Assembly (NCBI GenBank): GCA_030411725.1
Contig: MU839835.1
Coordinates: 1,054,001-1,118,000 of the forward strand
Source: Echria macrotheca
Taxonomy: Eukaryota; Ascomycota; Sordariomycetes; Sordariales; Schizotheciaceae
Direction of reading: 5' to 3'
DNA length: 64,000 bases
The stretch's first letter is position 1, and every line of letters starts with the position of its first letter. This document shows, one piece after another, positions 21,356-34,830 of the stretch. The position numbers and the translations under genes are program-made. The notes under the pieces were generated by a model. That model ran no database searches. It was not told the DNA's origin and saw nothing but the letters and a program-made list of their open reading frames with translations.

Positions 21356-24300
21356 GGGGGGCACTTCTCGGTACGAGGTATCGATACGTTCTCTCGGTCT
21401 TCGGTCGAGATGATCAAGACTGCCAGCAGATGGGATCCCGCTGTCAAGGCGCTGTTAGACCCGCCGTCGCAACACTAGCACGGTGGAGATGGGAGAGCTC
21501 CAGGAGTTGGGACGAAGAGATGAGACGAACCTTTGCCGAGCGACAGGCTCGCCCGCTTCCATAGCGGGTCTCGCTGCAGAATTGACAAACACACCGTCCA
21601 GATGAGCTTCAGCAGCCCATCGACTAACGTGTGTCGTTTGCGTGTCAACCGATCCGCGCACGAGGGAGACCGTCCTAAGTGGGTCGTCGAGGCTAGGCGC
21701 GTCAATTGACGTCGCTGTCGTCACAACCGCTGCGCGGCGAGTAAGATGGCCGAGTCTATTCGATTTGCCGGCGCACGTTTGATTACATCAACCCGCAACG
21801 GGGAAAGTGACAGGTGGGAGGCCAGGCGGGCTGAAATCAACGACGGCGTCTCTGCCAAACTCGCATCAGACTCGACAATTGCTGGCGCTTGCTCTCCCGT
21901 CTCTTCTTCTTCGTCTTCCTCCTCAGTGCCTCGATTCCGAGACCTCGCTGGGCCAAACCGGGTTCTTGCAGGCTCGCTGCCGTGGTGATCGTCGCAGATC
22001 AGACGAGGAAATGCGGAACGAAGCGCCCGAGTCTGGTTGGCTGGGCGGCAGGCCGAATGCCAGAGGAGTGTGCTGGTGTGCGGTGTGACAGGCTCTCGTC
22101 GACGTGTGGTGAGCGTCGTTGGACGGGCGCGACGTCAGTGCTGGCCCGGAGGTGTGGGGTGGGAAAATTGGGAAAGGGGAGGGAATGGGAATGGGATCGG
22201 GTTGGCGAGCGGGCGATGATGTATAATAAAGACAGCCGCGATGTGCTAACCACTGGAACTAATAACGTTGACTAGCGCGGGCTGCAGGTCTGCGAGCTGG
22301 TTTGTCTACCGTCTGGAGCTGGGCCAAGGGTGCTGTGTGCTGGGAAAGGGAAGGGGGTGGGGTGCGAATGGGCACACGCCGCTGTGTTCGGGATGACACA
22401 AGAGCTCGGAGAAAAAAGAGACCCGCGAGGCGAGACGAGACGACCAGGACACAGAAGGACGGCGAACAAATCGAGGCGGCATTGGGACTTGAGAATGTAA
22501 CTAGCTGGCTGGTGCTGCTCTCTCTGCTTCTCTGTGTGCTGCCGTGCCGTCGAACACACACACCACCGCAGCCCATCGATTACGACGCTGACCGCTGTTG
22601 GCAGATTGCCAGCGACCTCTCTCCTCACTGTGCTCTGCCCTCCGTGCCGGGGACGGTGCCTGATGTGACAGGCCGAGAGCCACACAGTCCCACGATCGCG
22701 TCCGGTGCAAGGGTGCCAGATTTGGGCCGAGGGTGTGGTGGTGAGGTGGTGGTGGTCGGGGGGGGCGCCATCTGGGAAAGCGAGCGACTGCAAAATGCAG
22801 CCCCGATTCCCTCACGAGATTGGCGGGAAGGTGGGGGGGAGCGACTGGAAAGATGGAAGGGGGGAGGGGGGAGCTCGGGGGAAGCCCCCCCTGGGTGCGG
22901 GAAAAGAGGGGCTCGAATCTCGAGCTAAGTGGGCGCTGGGACGCTTGGGGTACCATCGGGCTGGGGCCTTGTCGATGCTGGGATTCTGACAAGCCACCAG
23001 GATCCTGGTTGTTCGATGCGGTGAGTGGAAAGGTCGCAGCTCGGCCCCGGGTAACTTTCTGGAGACAGTGCGAGATATCCATGCCGCATGTGCACGATAT
23101 GTGCAATGCATGTGTATCCGCTTTACACAACCACATTGCTGATGCAATGCCAAACTGTTTACTCTAGACGAGGTATTCCTTAGGTCCTGGTATTGTGATA
23201 GCCACAGCTGAAGTCGCTTTTCGCTTTGCGCATCCGGGCCGTGCTCGAACCCCATGGTCGCGTCCCGACGAGAGAATGGGGAATCAAATTTCCAAGGCCA
23301 GGGTTTGGGTAGGCTCGAAGAATGGTCTGTCCCAGGCAGCCATTACAAGCTCAACTAATGGGTACATTTGCAAATCTCGGGTTGGTGCATCTTTGGTTAC
23401 TGCGCAGAAATCAAGCAGATCAAACCCCGTCGAGGGTCCAATGCCGATTCAGAGTCGAGAGAAAGGGCACGAGGCGAGGGAGGTCACCCATCACCCTGGT
23501 GCATCCACATATCGGGGGAAGAATCCTTCGAGTAACCCGTCACAGTGCGCCAGATGCGCGAATCTGGGGCGACAGAGCTTGGCACGATGCATTCTAGAAG
23601 GACTGGTTTGATTTGCCCTTCCAGGCTGGGGCGCTGGATCGAGATCCAGGTAGCCATGTACCCGCTACGGCGTAGCGCACTAATTATCGATGAGCCGTCC
23701 CACTGGCCGATCAATCAGCTTCCCCGAAAAGGCCATCTCATCCAGACACAAGTCCGCCGCGGCGTATGGAGTGCATGGAACCATGGCGCGCCCTGCGCAA
23801 CTAGCTGTCTTGTTCCATGCTTCAAGAGGTCAAGCCTGCTGTCGGCGCGCGAGCTGAGTCCGCCTGGTCTGCCGTCGAGCCTGCTCGCCGTGTCCACTCA
23901 CGCGCTGACGATGGCGAAAAACAGTTGGCAGGCGAGGCAGTCAAGCTCCGCCTGCGAATTCCTGTTGGCCGAGCCAGTCGCCAGCTGATGAATGAGGATG
24001 TGGATGGTGTGGGCCAAATACGTTTTCCCGTGGGAAACCTAGGAATCCGCGGTCCTGCCGCCGAGGGGTCGAGAGATAAGGGGCCGCGGTGGGAATGAAA
24101 AGGCGCAGCTTGTTGTTTGCCAACGGCGCCTAGCGCCACGGCGTTGGAGAGCTCTGTCGACCGGCGGTGTGGTCGCGATTAGCGCCGATTTCTCGCGACC
24201 CTTTGGCCTACCTCCCTTCTTGGGGTATTTGCCCTGCTAGATCAAAGGGAATATTGAATGGATTGCCGGCAGCGCATTTGGAAACTGGCCGGCGTTATTT

Positions 24301-27300
24301 CTCACTCCGCCAAATCTCCGGGGGCCCGCGGCGGTGGATGGCGGCCGGATACTACGGTACTCGAAACAGAGCTCAATTGTCCAATTGTCGACTCGTCAAG
24401 CTGTCGCAGACGCGACAACGTCAGTTGGGAAATCCAGAGAGTCGTGCGCCGAGCGATGTTACCGCACTCGGACACGTGGGTGACGGCTGACCTTGGGTCT
24501 TGGAAATTTCACCATCTCGGCCGCCACGCCATTGGGTCGAATGGCAAACCACCTCATCGATCTGACAGATCTGGCCCGTCCCCGCCCGCTGCTGCCAGCG
24601 GCAAGCTTTTTCGACCCCAAACCTGAGGGCAGGCGGCACACAGTACGGACGAACAGTGGAAACTGGGTACCTGGCGGGTTGGGATGGTGTTCTCGCTAAT
24701 CGAACGGTTGCATCGGGCGGGGGTTTCCTGTCGAAACAGATGGGCAGATCCGAGAGCGTCAGACGGCGGGGGCCCAGGAGAAGCAAGCCAACCCTGGCTG
24801 CAGGACAGCCGAAGAGCGCACCGAGGCCACCCCACCCAAGAAGCTCACAATCACCAGTCCGCCCAGCTTTCCCCCCCCTTTGCGCGAGGCGGCCTTGGAA
24901 GGACGGCTGGTTGATTGATTGACGAAGGCGTTTGGGCGGTTGGGAAAGTAACGTTAGCCCTGTTGGAAAAAGCACCGAAACCGGTAAGGACAGCGCGCAT
25001 TCATTCCTTCGCGGACGGCACGCCCCTCAGCCGTTTCACGCAGATCGCATGGTTCATCACATCCTCTGAAGAAACAAAAAGTGATCAGAAACGAGGATCG
25101 TCACCCGCAGCGGGACCGGTAGGATCTCTGGGGAGGACGGTCGCCGATGCGACGCCGCACACAGCTCGGCAAATTGCTGATTGCTGATTGCCTGCGCCGT
25201 CTCTCTGCTCACCTCGGCCGCGACATTGAACAGCGTCATGGAGCCGACACGCAATGCGATGGTGTGCAGGTGCTCCAACAGGGATGGGATATTGCGTTGA
25301 TGCGGCGCCTTTGCTTCCATTGTCGCCCCCCAGCATTCGACACCCCGCTCCAATGTGATGACTCTGCGCAGAGCACCGCTGAAACAAGCCTCGCTGCTGG
25401 CCGGCTGGGGCTTGTGTTTCCGCTCTCTTGCACGGCAGGCAGACACGAAGACTGCTGGAGCGCTCTGCAAAATTGGCGTGCACTGCATCGGCACGTGGAC
25501 TGTCTTCTCAGCATCGTCCGTCGGCTCCCCGCGACTGAGCTGCCGTTCCACACGTGCCATGGGCCAGCGGATCTCGGCGAAAAAGGCGCAGGATCTAGAT
25601 TGCGGGCTCCGACGGTGCTGCAAACACAGGGCGGTCTGGTTTCAATCTGTGCCCGCGCAGCATGGCGAGCTGCTTCGGCCCGGCAGGGACTGTTTCCCGG
25701 TCCAGCGCCCAGCATCTTTCATTTACCGTTCTCGTCCTGATCACGTCGGCGGACAGAGTTGGGCCGAATAGGGAAAGACGGTTGAGAGAGATCCAGGCGG
25801 GCAGGCAATCAATCAATCTGGATCGAACCACGCCATCGGGGGTCGCAGTGGACATCGTCATTTCGGCATGGATATGTCAACGTGCACTCCACATTCTTCG
25901 GCGAGCAGAATGGAAGCCAGCCTCGGGTCTAAAAATACCTACACAGTCCTTGTGCGTCTCCCATCTTCCGCCCGGAAACTGTGTAACGCACACGTTGATG
26001 GGTCCCATCGAACCCCTTAAAATTGCCAGACTGGACGTGCTATCGCGGAAAGCCCAACTTCATGCCTTCTCTCGCCGACACCCCTTTTCTTCTTCGAGCT
26101 CTGTGGGATCAGTCAACTTATTAGGGCATGTGGAAGAAGCAAACACGCTTGCGTGTCTGCACTGAAGGGTTCCAGTGTTCCAGCGCGTGCGAGAGGCGTT
26201 GTGTCCAATGAGCGACCCTGGAATTGACTTCCGGGCTGGGGTCGGTGGACTGCTTGCTCTTTCCCTCCCTGCTTTTCCCGGACTCATCAGACTCAATCAC
26301 GGACAATTTTTTCTCTCTGGGGAACGCAAGCAACTCACGACCGCATTCCTTGTCCCCGCCAAATGATGAGATGATTCCGACTGCGCGCACGCTGTGGGAT
26401 TGACAGGAGTGTGGCGACAAGGATCGGACGTGGAGTAAATTCTCGAAGTGATCGACCAAGGTTTCATCGCGCTACATTGCAGTACTGTACTTTCGAACAG
26501 GCCTCGCTGCGACGCTGCAGTCGGCCAATGCCTCTCTCCTGGGGGGTGTGCGCGCGCTGGAGCGATCGTCGCCCAACAGCCAGCCAGCATGCGGGCCGGC
26601 AGTTCACCAGGTCAATCGGGCCCCGATCCGCCTGCGAAGCCGGCACGACAGGCGCGCAGAGACACAGTGAACGCTGCCGGGTGCGCAGCCAACCTCCCGC
26701 TCTCGCCGCTCGTCCTCGCCGCCATGGCCCCAGCTCGGCCTCCTGTCGACTGCAGATTCTGATTCAGCCTGGTTGCTGCCGAGCTTCCGGCGATTCACAG
26801 CGGCCCAGTCACAGCGCGGGAGGTGGCCAGGAGGGTGTCGACAGCTCTGGGAAGACAGGCGCAAGGGTGTTTGCATCCCGGGCCCCCTGCCTGATGTATC
26901 TATCGATCGGGAATGGTTCCCTTATAGGCAAACACATGCCTCCCCCGGCACCGCACCCACGCAGCTCGCCCTGGTTCCGGCGCGTGCCATTGGCTGCGGA
27001 AACATAGCCGCGTACCAGATCAGGCGATGACTGCAGAAAATCACATCTCGCAACCTTTCCTCTGGGTTCAGTGTCGGGCGCGGCGTTGAGGGTCGACCGA
27101 TGTCGCTCCTGGCACCATCCCATTTCCAGCATTTTGCCCAATTGCCATCCCCCCTTTGGGCCTCTGCTGCTACCACGTCGAGTAACGGCTGACCATCAAA
27201 AGACAGAAGCGTCCGTCACTGAGCCGCTGGCCGGCGTTGCGTTGCACTCGAGGCCTCGCCGCCAGCGTGGTACTGAGCACCGTCGAGTTCGGCGCCGGAA

Positions 27301-30300
27301 TGACCAGCTCGTCGTCGCGTCTGGTTGAGAACGGTGTCGACATGGCGACCTTGCTTCGCTTCACCATGTCACGGTGGAGGCAGAATCTTGCGTGCTGCCA
27401 TGTGGCACAATCTGGAACGGCTACAGGGATGGCCCATTGATCAAGTCGCGTCTGCCATTCGCCGGCCGCACATATTGGCATCGGCTTTCTCATGCTTGGG
27501 GGCTGGGTTGGATTTGCCCTCGGCGGCGAGCCCCAAGACTGCGTCATCTATCGAGACAATTTGGATCTGGCTGCCGATATATTATCAACCACACCCTACG
27601 CTCTCGACACAGAAACTGCCTGTGCGAGGCACGAGCGTCCCGCAAGCTTTCTCGATGCAGCCGAAATGCTCCGAGGGGGGCTCCCCCAGACCGGCGATTG
27701 GCGTGCCAACAATCTGTCCGAGCCTGGCAGGATCGCACTGTTGCAACAGCCGGAAAGCACTGACGCTCTTCTTGATCGATCTGATGGCCGTCTGCGGCAC
27801 AAGCTTGGACTTCCCCGCTGGCCTTTTCGTATCTGGGCCTCTCAGAGCAGCAGCGATCCAGCCAGTCGGTTGTTCTGTTGGTCCCGCAAATACAACCTCG
27901 ATGTTTCCTTGCTTTCCCTCGTTCCCGTTACTCGACGGCAGCTTGCGCCGGGGAGGGTGACTAAAACCTTACACCGAACCTCAAGGCCATCCAGCATCCA
28001 CACCGACGTTGCTCACGTGTGATCTTGGGCATCAGCGATCGTACCCCAGCCTCGCGAGGTGGAAATGTAGCACATGATGACGCTATCGGCCCCATCGGCG
28101 CTAATCCTCTTGCCCTGGATCAGATCGCTGGGCCTGGATACAACCAACAAGCAGGACGAGATTGATGAACGTTTACCAGCAGGGATGAGCCTTCAGACAG
28201 AAAGACAACAAACTCCACTACTTACCCTCGGGATCACTAAAAATACACCGCGGACGATGGAACGGTCCATGAGGGTGAGCGTTGTAACCTCAGCACATTG
28301 CTCGCCGGCTGCCCGTCCGCGCTCTTGTTGATCCGAAAGGGAAGCGGCAGATCACTTGGGGTGCCTGTCGCCAGGTTCCGGTCTGCCGACGCCGCAGTGC
28401 AACATATCGCTGTGGACGATGCCACGGGAAATTTACATTAATTCAGCGAGACGATGCATGGGAAGCGAGCACGGGACCCAGCATCAACCTCCCAATGAAC
28501 ATGCCTTTTCGGTCGCTTGTAGCACCAGACCAGTTTGTCGTGAATCATCGAAGCCGTGCTCCGAGCCGCACGCACCATCTTCAATCCGGTCCATTGCGAA
28601 CCAACAAGGGGCACAGAACGGGCGCGTGAGGATCCCACCAGCCGGATCCGTCGGACGCGTCCCTCTGATTTGGCGTCTTGTCGCTTTGGCGTCTGGTTGC
28701 CTCATAACACAACCAGTTCCACTGCCTCATCGGTCTTATTAGCGCTCATTTGGTTGCGCTTCCACAGTGTGGTCTATTCGGATATGGAGGACTGGAGAGA
28801 GGAGGCTTTGACAAGCCGCCGTTGCCCATTGCCAGTTATACCATCCGAGGTCGTTGTCGGCAGACGTCGGCGTGAGGCGGATGCGGTGTATGCACCCCAA
28901 TCACATCCTTTCAGATCATCAGATCAATATCGATGGCTGTCTGCGACGACGGCGCCATATGGCCCTTGGCGGCTGCGGCGGGAAGCCTGGCCTGTCACGG
29001 CCTGCAATGGGCATAAACAGCAACGTTATTGTTTGTCTGCTGACGCATCATCCTCTTGTTCCGCAAAACTGGGAAACGGTTCAGCTCGATGCTGGGCACA
29101 CGCACCCGCGAATCCGGGCCTAGCTGGCCCGTCACGCTGAGACATGCAGATGTGATGAGACATTTTAATATCTTTGCCATGCTACCACCCTCCTTCTGCT
29201 GGTTCTGGTAACGACAGTTTCTGCCGAGGCTTCTGCCCGTCTTCTCCCGCGCCAGGGTCCATCCGTGTGTCCCTCGCTTCCTGGAAGCCACGGCGACGAC
29301 TTTTGGACTGGGCAAACGGGCCGTGGTGTCTGTGCCTTTTCGGGTCTGATATGAGAACTGATAGATTTTTAACATTAGTGGATGCGCGAATCCCGCCCTC
29401 AGATGTCTATCGATCGGGCTGCTTTCCTTCAGACCCATCCCCGAGCCTACCAGTTTCCCGAGGCCGGGAGGAGCGACTCCGCAGTCGTGGTGTCGGAGTC
29501 GGGCCCGATGCTCTGACAGCATCCGACCTGGGCTAGGCCGAATCAACTCGCAAATCCGCGTATCGAACAACGTCAGTCGACGACACGATCCCCGGTCCTC
29601 CTGCTTTTATGCATACCGTGACCGGGTTCAACTCCACCGGGGACACGCCGGGGCCCAGCAGAGGAGCCCGGGGAGGCGACCTGTCGCGTCCCCGGCCGCC
29701 TAGCTAACTGGCTCGCCCTGGGGCTTGGGGCCTGGGGACTCAGGCCTGGCGACCCCCTAACAAAGGTAGCGCGGAACGCCCACACTGTGCACACCCACGG
29801 GCGAAGCAGGAAAAGCGTGTGAAAAGGAAGTGGCGGCGTAAGTTTGCAGGGGAGAAAAACGCACATACGCACATATGCACGGCGTGCAGGAAAACGCGGC
29901 CAAGAGGATTCCTGTTTGGCTGGCCGGCCGTTCGCCACGGACACCTCACTCAGTCCCTCACCCTCTTTTCTCTGATGTGCGGGGACGAATCGATAGGTTG
30001 CCCACGAAGTTGGGGGTCAGATATAACCGTTTTCTCCCTAGGCTTCTTTTACCTAATGGCCAAGATGGGGATGTCTGCTCCAATCTGGAAGGCGTGGAGT
30101 GGAGGTAAAATAAGTGCCGGGGGGGGACAGATTATCTGATGTGGCGTTTTTGCCCTCTGCGCTTGTTGGTTTATTCCCTCGCCTCGAAACAGCCGCCATT
30201 CCGCACCTGGTTGGAAAAGAAAGCTACGGAGTTCCGCTGCTTCCGTCTTACTCTCAGCCTCGCGGCGGTTGTACCTACCCCGTACGGGGCAGAACGCATT

Positions 30301-31028
30301 CTTGGGTAGGGTTCTCTTTGTCACTCTTTACTAACACGACTAGCGTTTCGAAGACGACCGGGGGATAAGGTTAAAATTCCATGATCTCTCTCGGGACGCC
30401 AACCGGTTTGTTGGAACTTGGGGTCCGTGGGATCAAGAAAAAGAAAACAAAAGCGAATGTTTGCGGCGGAACCACCCAGCATCCGTATCCTAGCCCAGCC
30501 CAGCCCCAGCATACCGACATCTCTGGAACCAGGTTTGCCGATGAGGAAAGAGATGGACACTGTGCCCTGGTTCTGGAGTCATCAAAGAAGGCAATGAACT
30601 CGTTGAGTCCGTTGGACAGTGCGAACGGACAACAAGCAGAGGGGACAGGATGATGTCAGGCCAGCATGATTCGATTTTCTGTGTCCGGTCTGAAATCTCA
30701 CAGGTCCAAACTGACTGCATGCTGATCTTAGTATCCCATTCGTCGGGAGATCTCGATGAGATGGGTGCGGAGGTGGGCAGATTCCGGTTGGCAAAGGTCA
30801 GATCTCACAGTACAATCAGCAGGTGGATCGATACCTACTCTCACAAGCTATTGAATCACTAATAAGGAACTAACTAGCCTGTGAGGCTCCGTCGAAGCGC
30901 GGCGCCCAAGTCACTCAGCTGGCTGCCTCCAGGCTACGGATACAGCTGGCCAGAGAGAGGGAGAGCTTGTCTCTGATGTCTCTGATGTCTCTTCTGTTCC
31001 GAGGCACACACACACGCATGTCAGCTTT

Positions 31029-31044
31029 GCGCGCGCGCGCGCGC
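31029..31044. repeat. (GC)8 alternating tract
   Basis: Sixteen bases of alternating GC, a sequence type able to adopt left-handed Z-DNA. It lies in the upstream gene desert. Confidence 0.9.
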
Positions 31045-32051
31045 CCGAGACTCCACAGTTCTAGAACTGTGCCACACGCTGTTGCTGCTGATCCAGATCC
31101 AGCCAGAGACAGAGACCTGAATCCGTCGGGTGGGTGATGAGACTGGCCGATCGTCGGTCTTTCGGTCTGGCATTCATCCGGCTTTTTTTTTCTTTCTCGG
31201 GACACGCAGCTGCCTGCCTACCTGCACTGGAGAAGCTGTACGTTATACTAGTCTGGTAAGTCATGGGACACTGCCGACGATGCATGGCGTTCTGCGGGTT
31301 GTTGTTGAATGGAGAGAGATACATATGGGGTCTCTGTTTGCCTGTCGGTTGATATCCGGCCTGCCGGTTTGTTTCAGAGGGGGGGAGGGGAAGATGCAGA
31401 AGAGTCAAATGTGTGGTCCGATTCGATTCGGGGCCTGGATGCGCCGATCGTTTTTTTTGGTTTGTCACTTTGTCTCAACACCTGCACACACTCAACACTA
31501 AACCTGCGCCTGCCCAGTGGACGAACTAGAGTACACTAGTTATGTGCTTCACCTGGTTATGGGAGATCTCTGAAAGGGACGTAGACAACACCGTTTCTGA
31601 TATTGCTCCGGGGTAACTGGTTGGTATAGTCTGGGTATTCTAGTCGACAGACATGTGATCGTTTGCCTCTACGAAATAAACGAATACATGGGATAGCGAT
31701 CTTGATTCATGGGGATAGATAGTTGGTCTCTGAGTTCGAGGCCGTCGTCACCCAATTACGAAAGCATTCAGCACAAATACGCAAGGCGCTTTTTTTGAGA
31801 GATCAACTACAAGTGCTAGAAATCTTGCCTACAATATTAAACGAAAACCCTAGATAGATAGAACCAAAAGTGCTGGTGGTAAAACTCTGAGGTTCAATCA
31901 CCTACACTATCAGACCAAATTTTCACTATGACCGGTTTTTTTCCAATTCTTCATTGCGAGGGAGACAGAGAGAGAGTGGGGGGGGTTGCTTTCCAAAGAA
32001 AATGTATTTCCCTTCCCGAATTCATCCATTACACTTCGAACCACGAGGCGA

Positions 32052-32066
32052 GGGGGGGGGGGGGGG
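32052..32066. repeat. 15-base G homopolymer
   Basis: An uninterrupted run of fifteen G on the plus strand, within the AT-richer part of the desert. The exact length is likely to vary between isolates or reads. Confidence 0.85.
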
Positions 32067-33664
32067 CTTCGGGATTATCCCTTCCTTCTTTCCTTGCTTC
32101 CTTTCCCCCTAATTGAGATCACTTGGGAGGTAAATTCTCTGGTTTTGTTTTGGGGTGTTTTTTTTTCATGTTTGAGTTGTGTTAGTTACGGTATGGCGAT
32201 TCGGATGGGTTGTTGAATGTCATGACATGTCGTCGTCATAATTTCTGCGCCGAGGTTTGTTGTTTACAACAACCCATTTTGAAGACTGGGGCTTGGTTAG
32301 AGTTGAGAGAGCTCGTTTTCTCGTAGATATCCCAATATTGGAAGGGGGCAATAGACCCAGTGTACTCATTTTTTTGCTATATCGTGCGTGAATGTTCTGA
32401 CGCCGCGGTGCACCGTCTTGCGCAGATTACAGCGTTGGGAGGTATAGCTTCGGGTTTCTCATATTTAAGTAGATAGGGTTGGTTACGGTGTCAGTGGGTT
32501 ATCCCCCATTGTAAGTGTTTAATACCCGTGGAAGCGGTAAATTATGGGTTTTGTCCTCAGATGGTTCTTCGGTTTCGATACTACGATGCGGACAGGAGGA
32601 GAAAAGGGATTTGTGTCAGCATGGCCTCGGTTCCAAAGGCGATGATGCCAACTGACCAATGTCTCAACCAGGCAGTAATTAGCTGTTTTATTCCCCTCGT
32701 ACAATGCCAGTTGGGATATGAGTGCTAAGCTGTGATGGGAATCTCACAAGGACTGGTCGGTTGCTCTCTGGACGAGATGGTGAGCGTCTGAATATAACCC
32801 CACCAGACTATGGCAGGGGCAGACGAAGCCGGTAGCGGCTAAGTCAAGTATAGTAGACGTAACTTGGTGGATAAGGACGACCTTATGGCCTCGAATTAAC
32901 CCGAGAGGCAAAGGAGAAGGCTGAATGGTGTGTCTGTTTAGACATGGACTATTAGATCTACCGGCGTGCTCATTGTTGGGCCGCATGGTGTGTCGTGACA
33001 GGCGTACGCAGGGTTTAGACTAGCCAATGCGAGATTATTTATTTTCGAAACGCCGGAAAAAAAAAACTCGAGACTTCGTATGCCAAGTTGAGTTCGGTGT
33101 CGGTGGGAAATGTAAAGGTACCAAAGGAAGCTTTCGCCGCATCTGCGCCAACTGGATGTCGTCACCAAGTTGCCGGCCAGATCTTGATCAAAAGTATCTC
33201 CTCAGAAGGAAACTTTTTGTATCTTTTTGAAATTCCTTTGAACCGGAATCCCCATGACTGGTTCCCGGGGAGTGGAGCCAATGTTGTCGGCGGGCGGAAG
33301 CTGACCCCCTGAGATGAAAAAGGGGTGTCAACAAACACATCAGACCGACCAGGCCGTTACAGCCAAACTACACCAACACAACGCATTCTTTGTACTCCAG
33401 CGATATAGGATAATATCTGCCCGTCTCAGACAAAGTCACAACATTTTGTGCCTATGTGTCCCGGGATATTACCTACACCAGAGGTGTGCAATTGAACGAA
33501 GGGAGGGCAACCCTAACCCTATAAAATCTATTTACACGTACTCGACGCGCTCTCTCTCTCCACCGCGACTTTCATCGCACATCACGACCATCTTGGTAGT
33601 TATCTCCCAACCCACCACCACCACCGAAATTTCACACCACAAATTTGATGACGGAAAAACAAAA

Positions 33665-34830
33665 ATGGCGCAACAACCACCAACAATAATCAGCCTGAAA
33701 CACGCCTTCCTAACAGCGCAGACCCTCACCCTCGCGCAACCGCTGTCGCCGTCGCGCGCGTGGCAAAAGACAAACGACGCAGCCGACAATGGACTCCCCG
33801 AAAAGGCAGTGGCAGACGCCCTCGTCAGGCTGAACCACGTGCTCTCGCAGCACTGCAAGCGGGCGTACGCGCCCCAGGCCACGCGCCATGTTGCCGAGCA
33901 GGTGGACGGGCTGTACTGGCAGGCCTTGGTGCGGGCGGACCAGGATGAGGATGAGGATGGGGAGGGGGTGGACGTTGGTGTTGATTTGGGTATGTGCTTT
34001 TTTTTTTTGTTTTTCATTTCTATCCTGTCCTAGTTTTGCATTTTATGGGTATACACACAGGGGATGATTCAAGTGGGCCACAATCTCTGGACGGGTAACA
34101 ATTCTTTGACCTCTCATTATATCCGCATTTCTCACTCTCTCTCACATCTTATTACACCTATCTACCTGGTCTCATACTCCCTTTTGTAACTTTTAATCCT
34201 CATTAAGGAGGTACCCATCACTATCAGCCCTGCCCAAGTCTCCCATCCCTCCCATCTCTACCACCCAACATATACACTCAAACCACAAACCATTCACAAA
34301 CACCCGCCCACTGCCTACCTAGCCTTGAAGCCAACCCTAACACCACCACCCCTTAAATCCCCCCCAACACACACATACCAGAAAGAAATACTAACATCCC
34401 CAAAGCCGACCCCCAAACAATATCCACCCTCCCGCCAACCTTCTTCCCACCCCAAGAAGACTCAGAAGCAGACCCCCAGTCCCAAACCCACCAACAATAC
34501 ACAACCCTCCTAAAACACCTAACCTCCCTAACCACCCAAATCACCCACCATAAAGCCCGCATCGCGCGCCTGAGCGCCCTAAAGAAAATGCTGAGTCCCT
34601 TCGCCGCCGACGCCGACGACTTGTCATCGACGATCCAGCCGAACCTGGTCACGCGCGGTGGCGAGATGGAGGGGGAGTTGGAACGGATGCGGGTTTTGCT
34701 TGCTAGGGTTGGGGGGAGGGTTGATTTGTTGAGGGAGGGGGGGAGGGGACATGGGGATGGGGATGGGGTGGTGGATTTGGAGGGGGATGAGGGACGGAAG
34801 ATTCGGGCTTTGTTGGGGGGGTCTTTTTAA
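33665..34830 (+). CDS. FTA4: FTA4-like Sim4/CCAN kinetochore subunit
   Basis: Inner-kinetochore protein of the Sim4 complex (CCAN; S. pombe Fta4). Exon 1 is 33665-33989 (108 codons plus one base) and exon 2 is 34406-34830; the product is about 249 residues. Features: N-terminal SLKHAFLTAQTLTLAQPL, a RHVAEQVDGLYW helix, then after the splice a DLADPQTISTLPPTF segment, a coiled-coil heptad region, PF-type breaks, and a C-terminal LVTRGGEMEGELERMRVLLA helix. The intron is unusually long at 416 nt, with a GTATGT donor, CTAAC at 34391 and an AAG acceptor; a missed mini-exon is possible. Exon 2 is almost G-free on the sense strand in its first half and very G-rich in the second. Confidence 0.82.

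Larger units (their letters stand above)
21356..33664. other. 12-kb gene-poor region upstream of the NsdD-type gene
   Basis: The region lies between the divergent starts of the GATA factor (minus) and FTA4 (plus). Frames up to about 210 codons exist on both strands but translate to Arg/Pro/Cys/Ser-rich sequence with no domain. None can be joined into a family-like protein. The first 8-9 kb is nearly as GC-rich as coding DNA, which is unusual for fungal spacer. From about 30.8 kb it becomes more AT-rich, with homopolymers and dinucleotide runs. Likely contents are the long promoter and 5' UTR of the GATA gene and perhaps noncoding transcripts; this is inference. No tRNA or 5S gene was recognised. 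Confidence 0.6.

Noticed and set aside
22302..29570. Several 180-210-codon frames on both strands of the upstream desert
   Set aside because: No domain, Pro/Arg/Cys-rich, overlapping antisense partners of similar length; consistent with chance frames at high GC.
12100..33600. Transposon or RIP-degraded element as cause of the desert
   Set aside because: No transposase or reverse-transcriptase remnants, no long terminal repeats seen, and the GC-rich composition is opposite to RIP.
34480..34760. Telomere-like CCCTAA/TTAGGG-like sequence
   Set aside because: Only degenerate resemblance; it lies in the FTA4 coding frame and has no tandem 6-mer periodicity.
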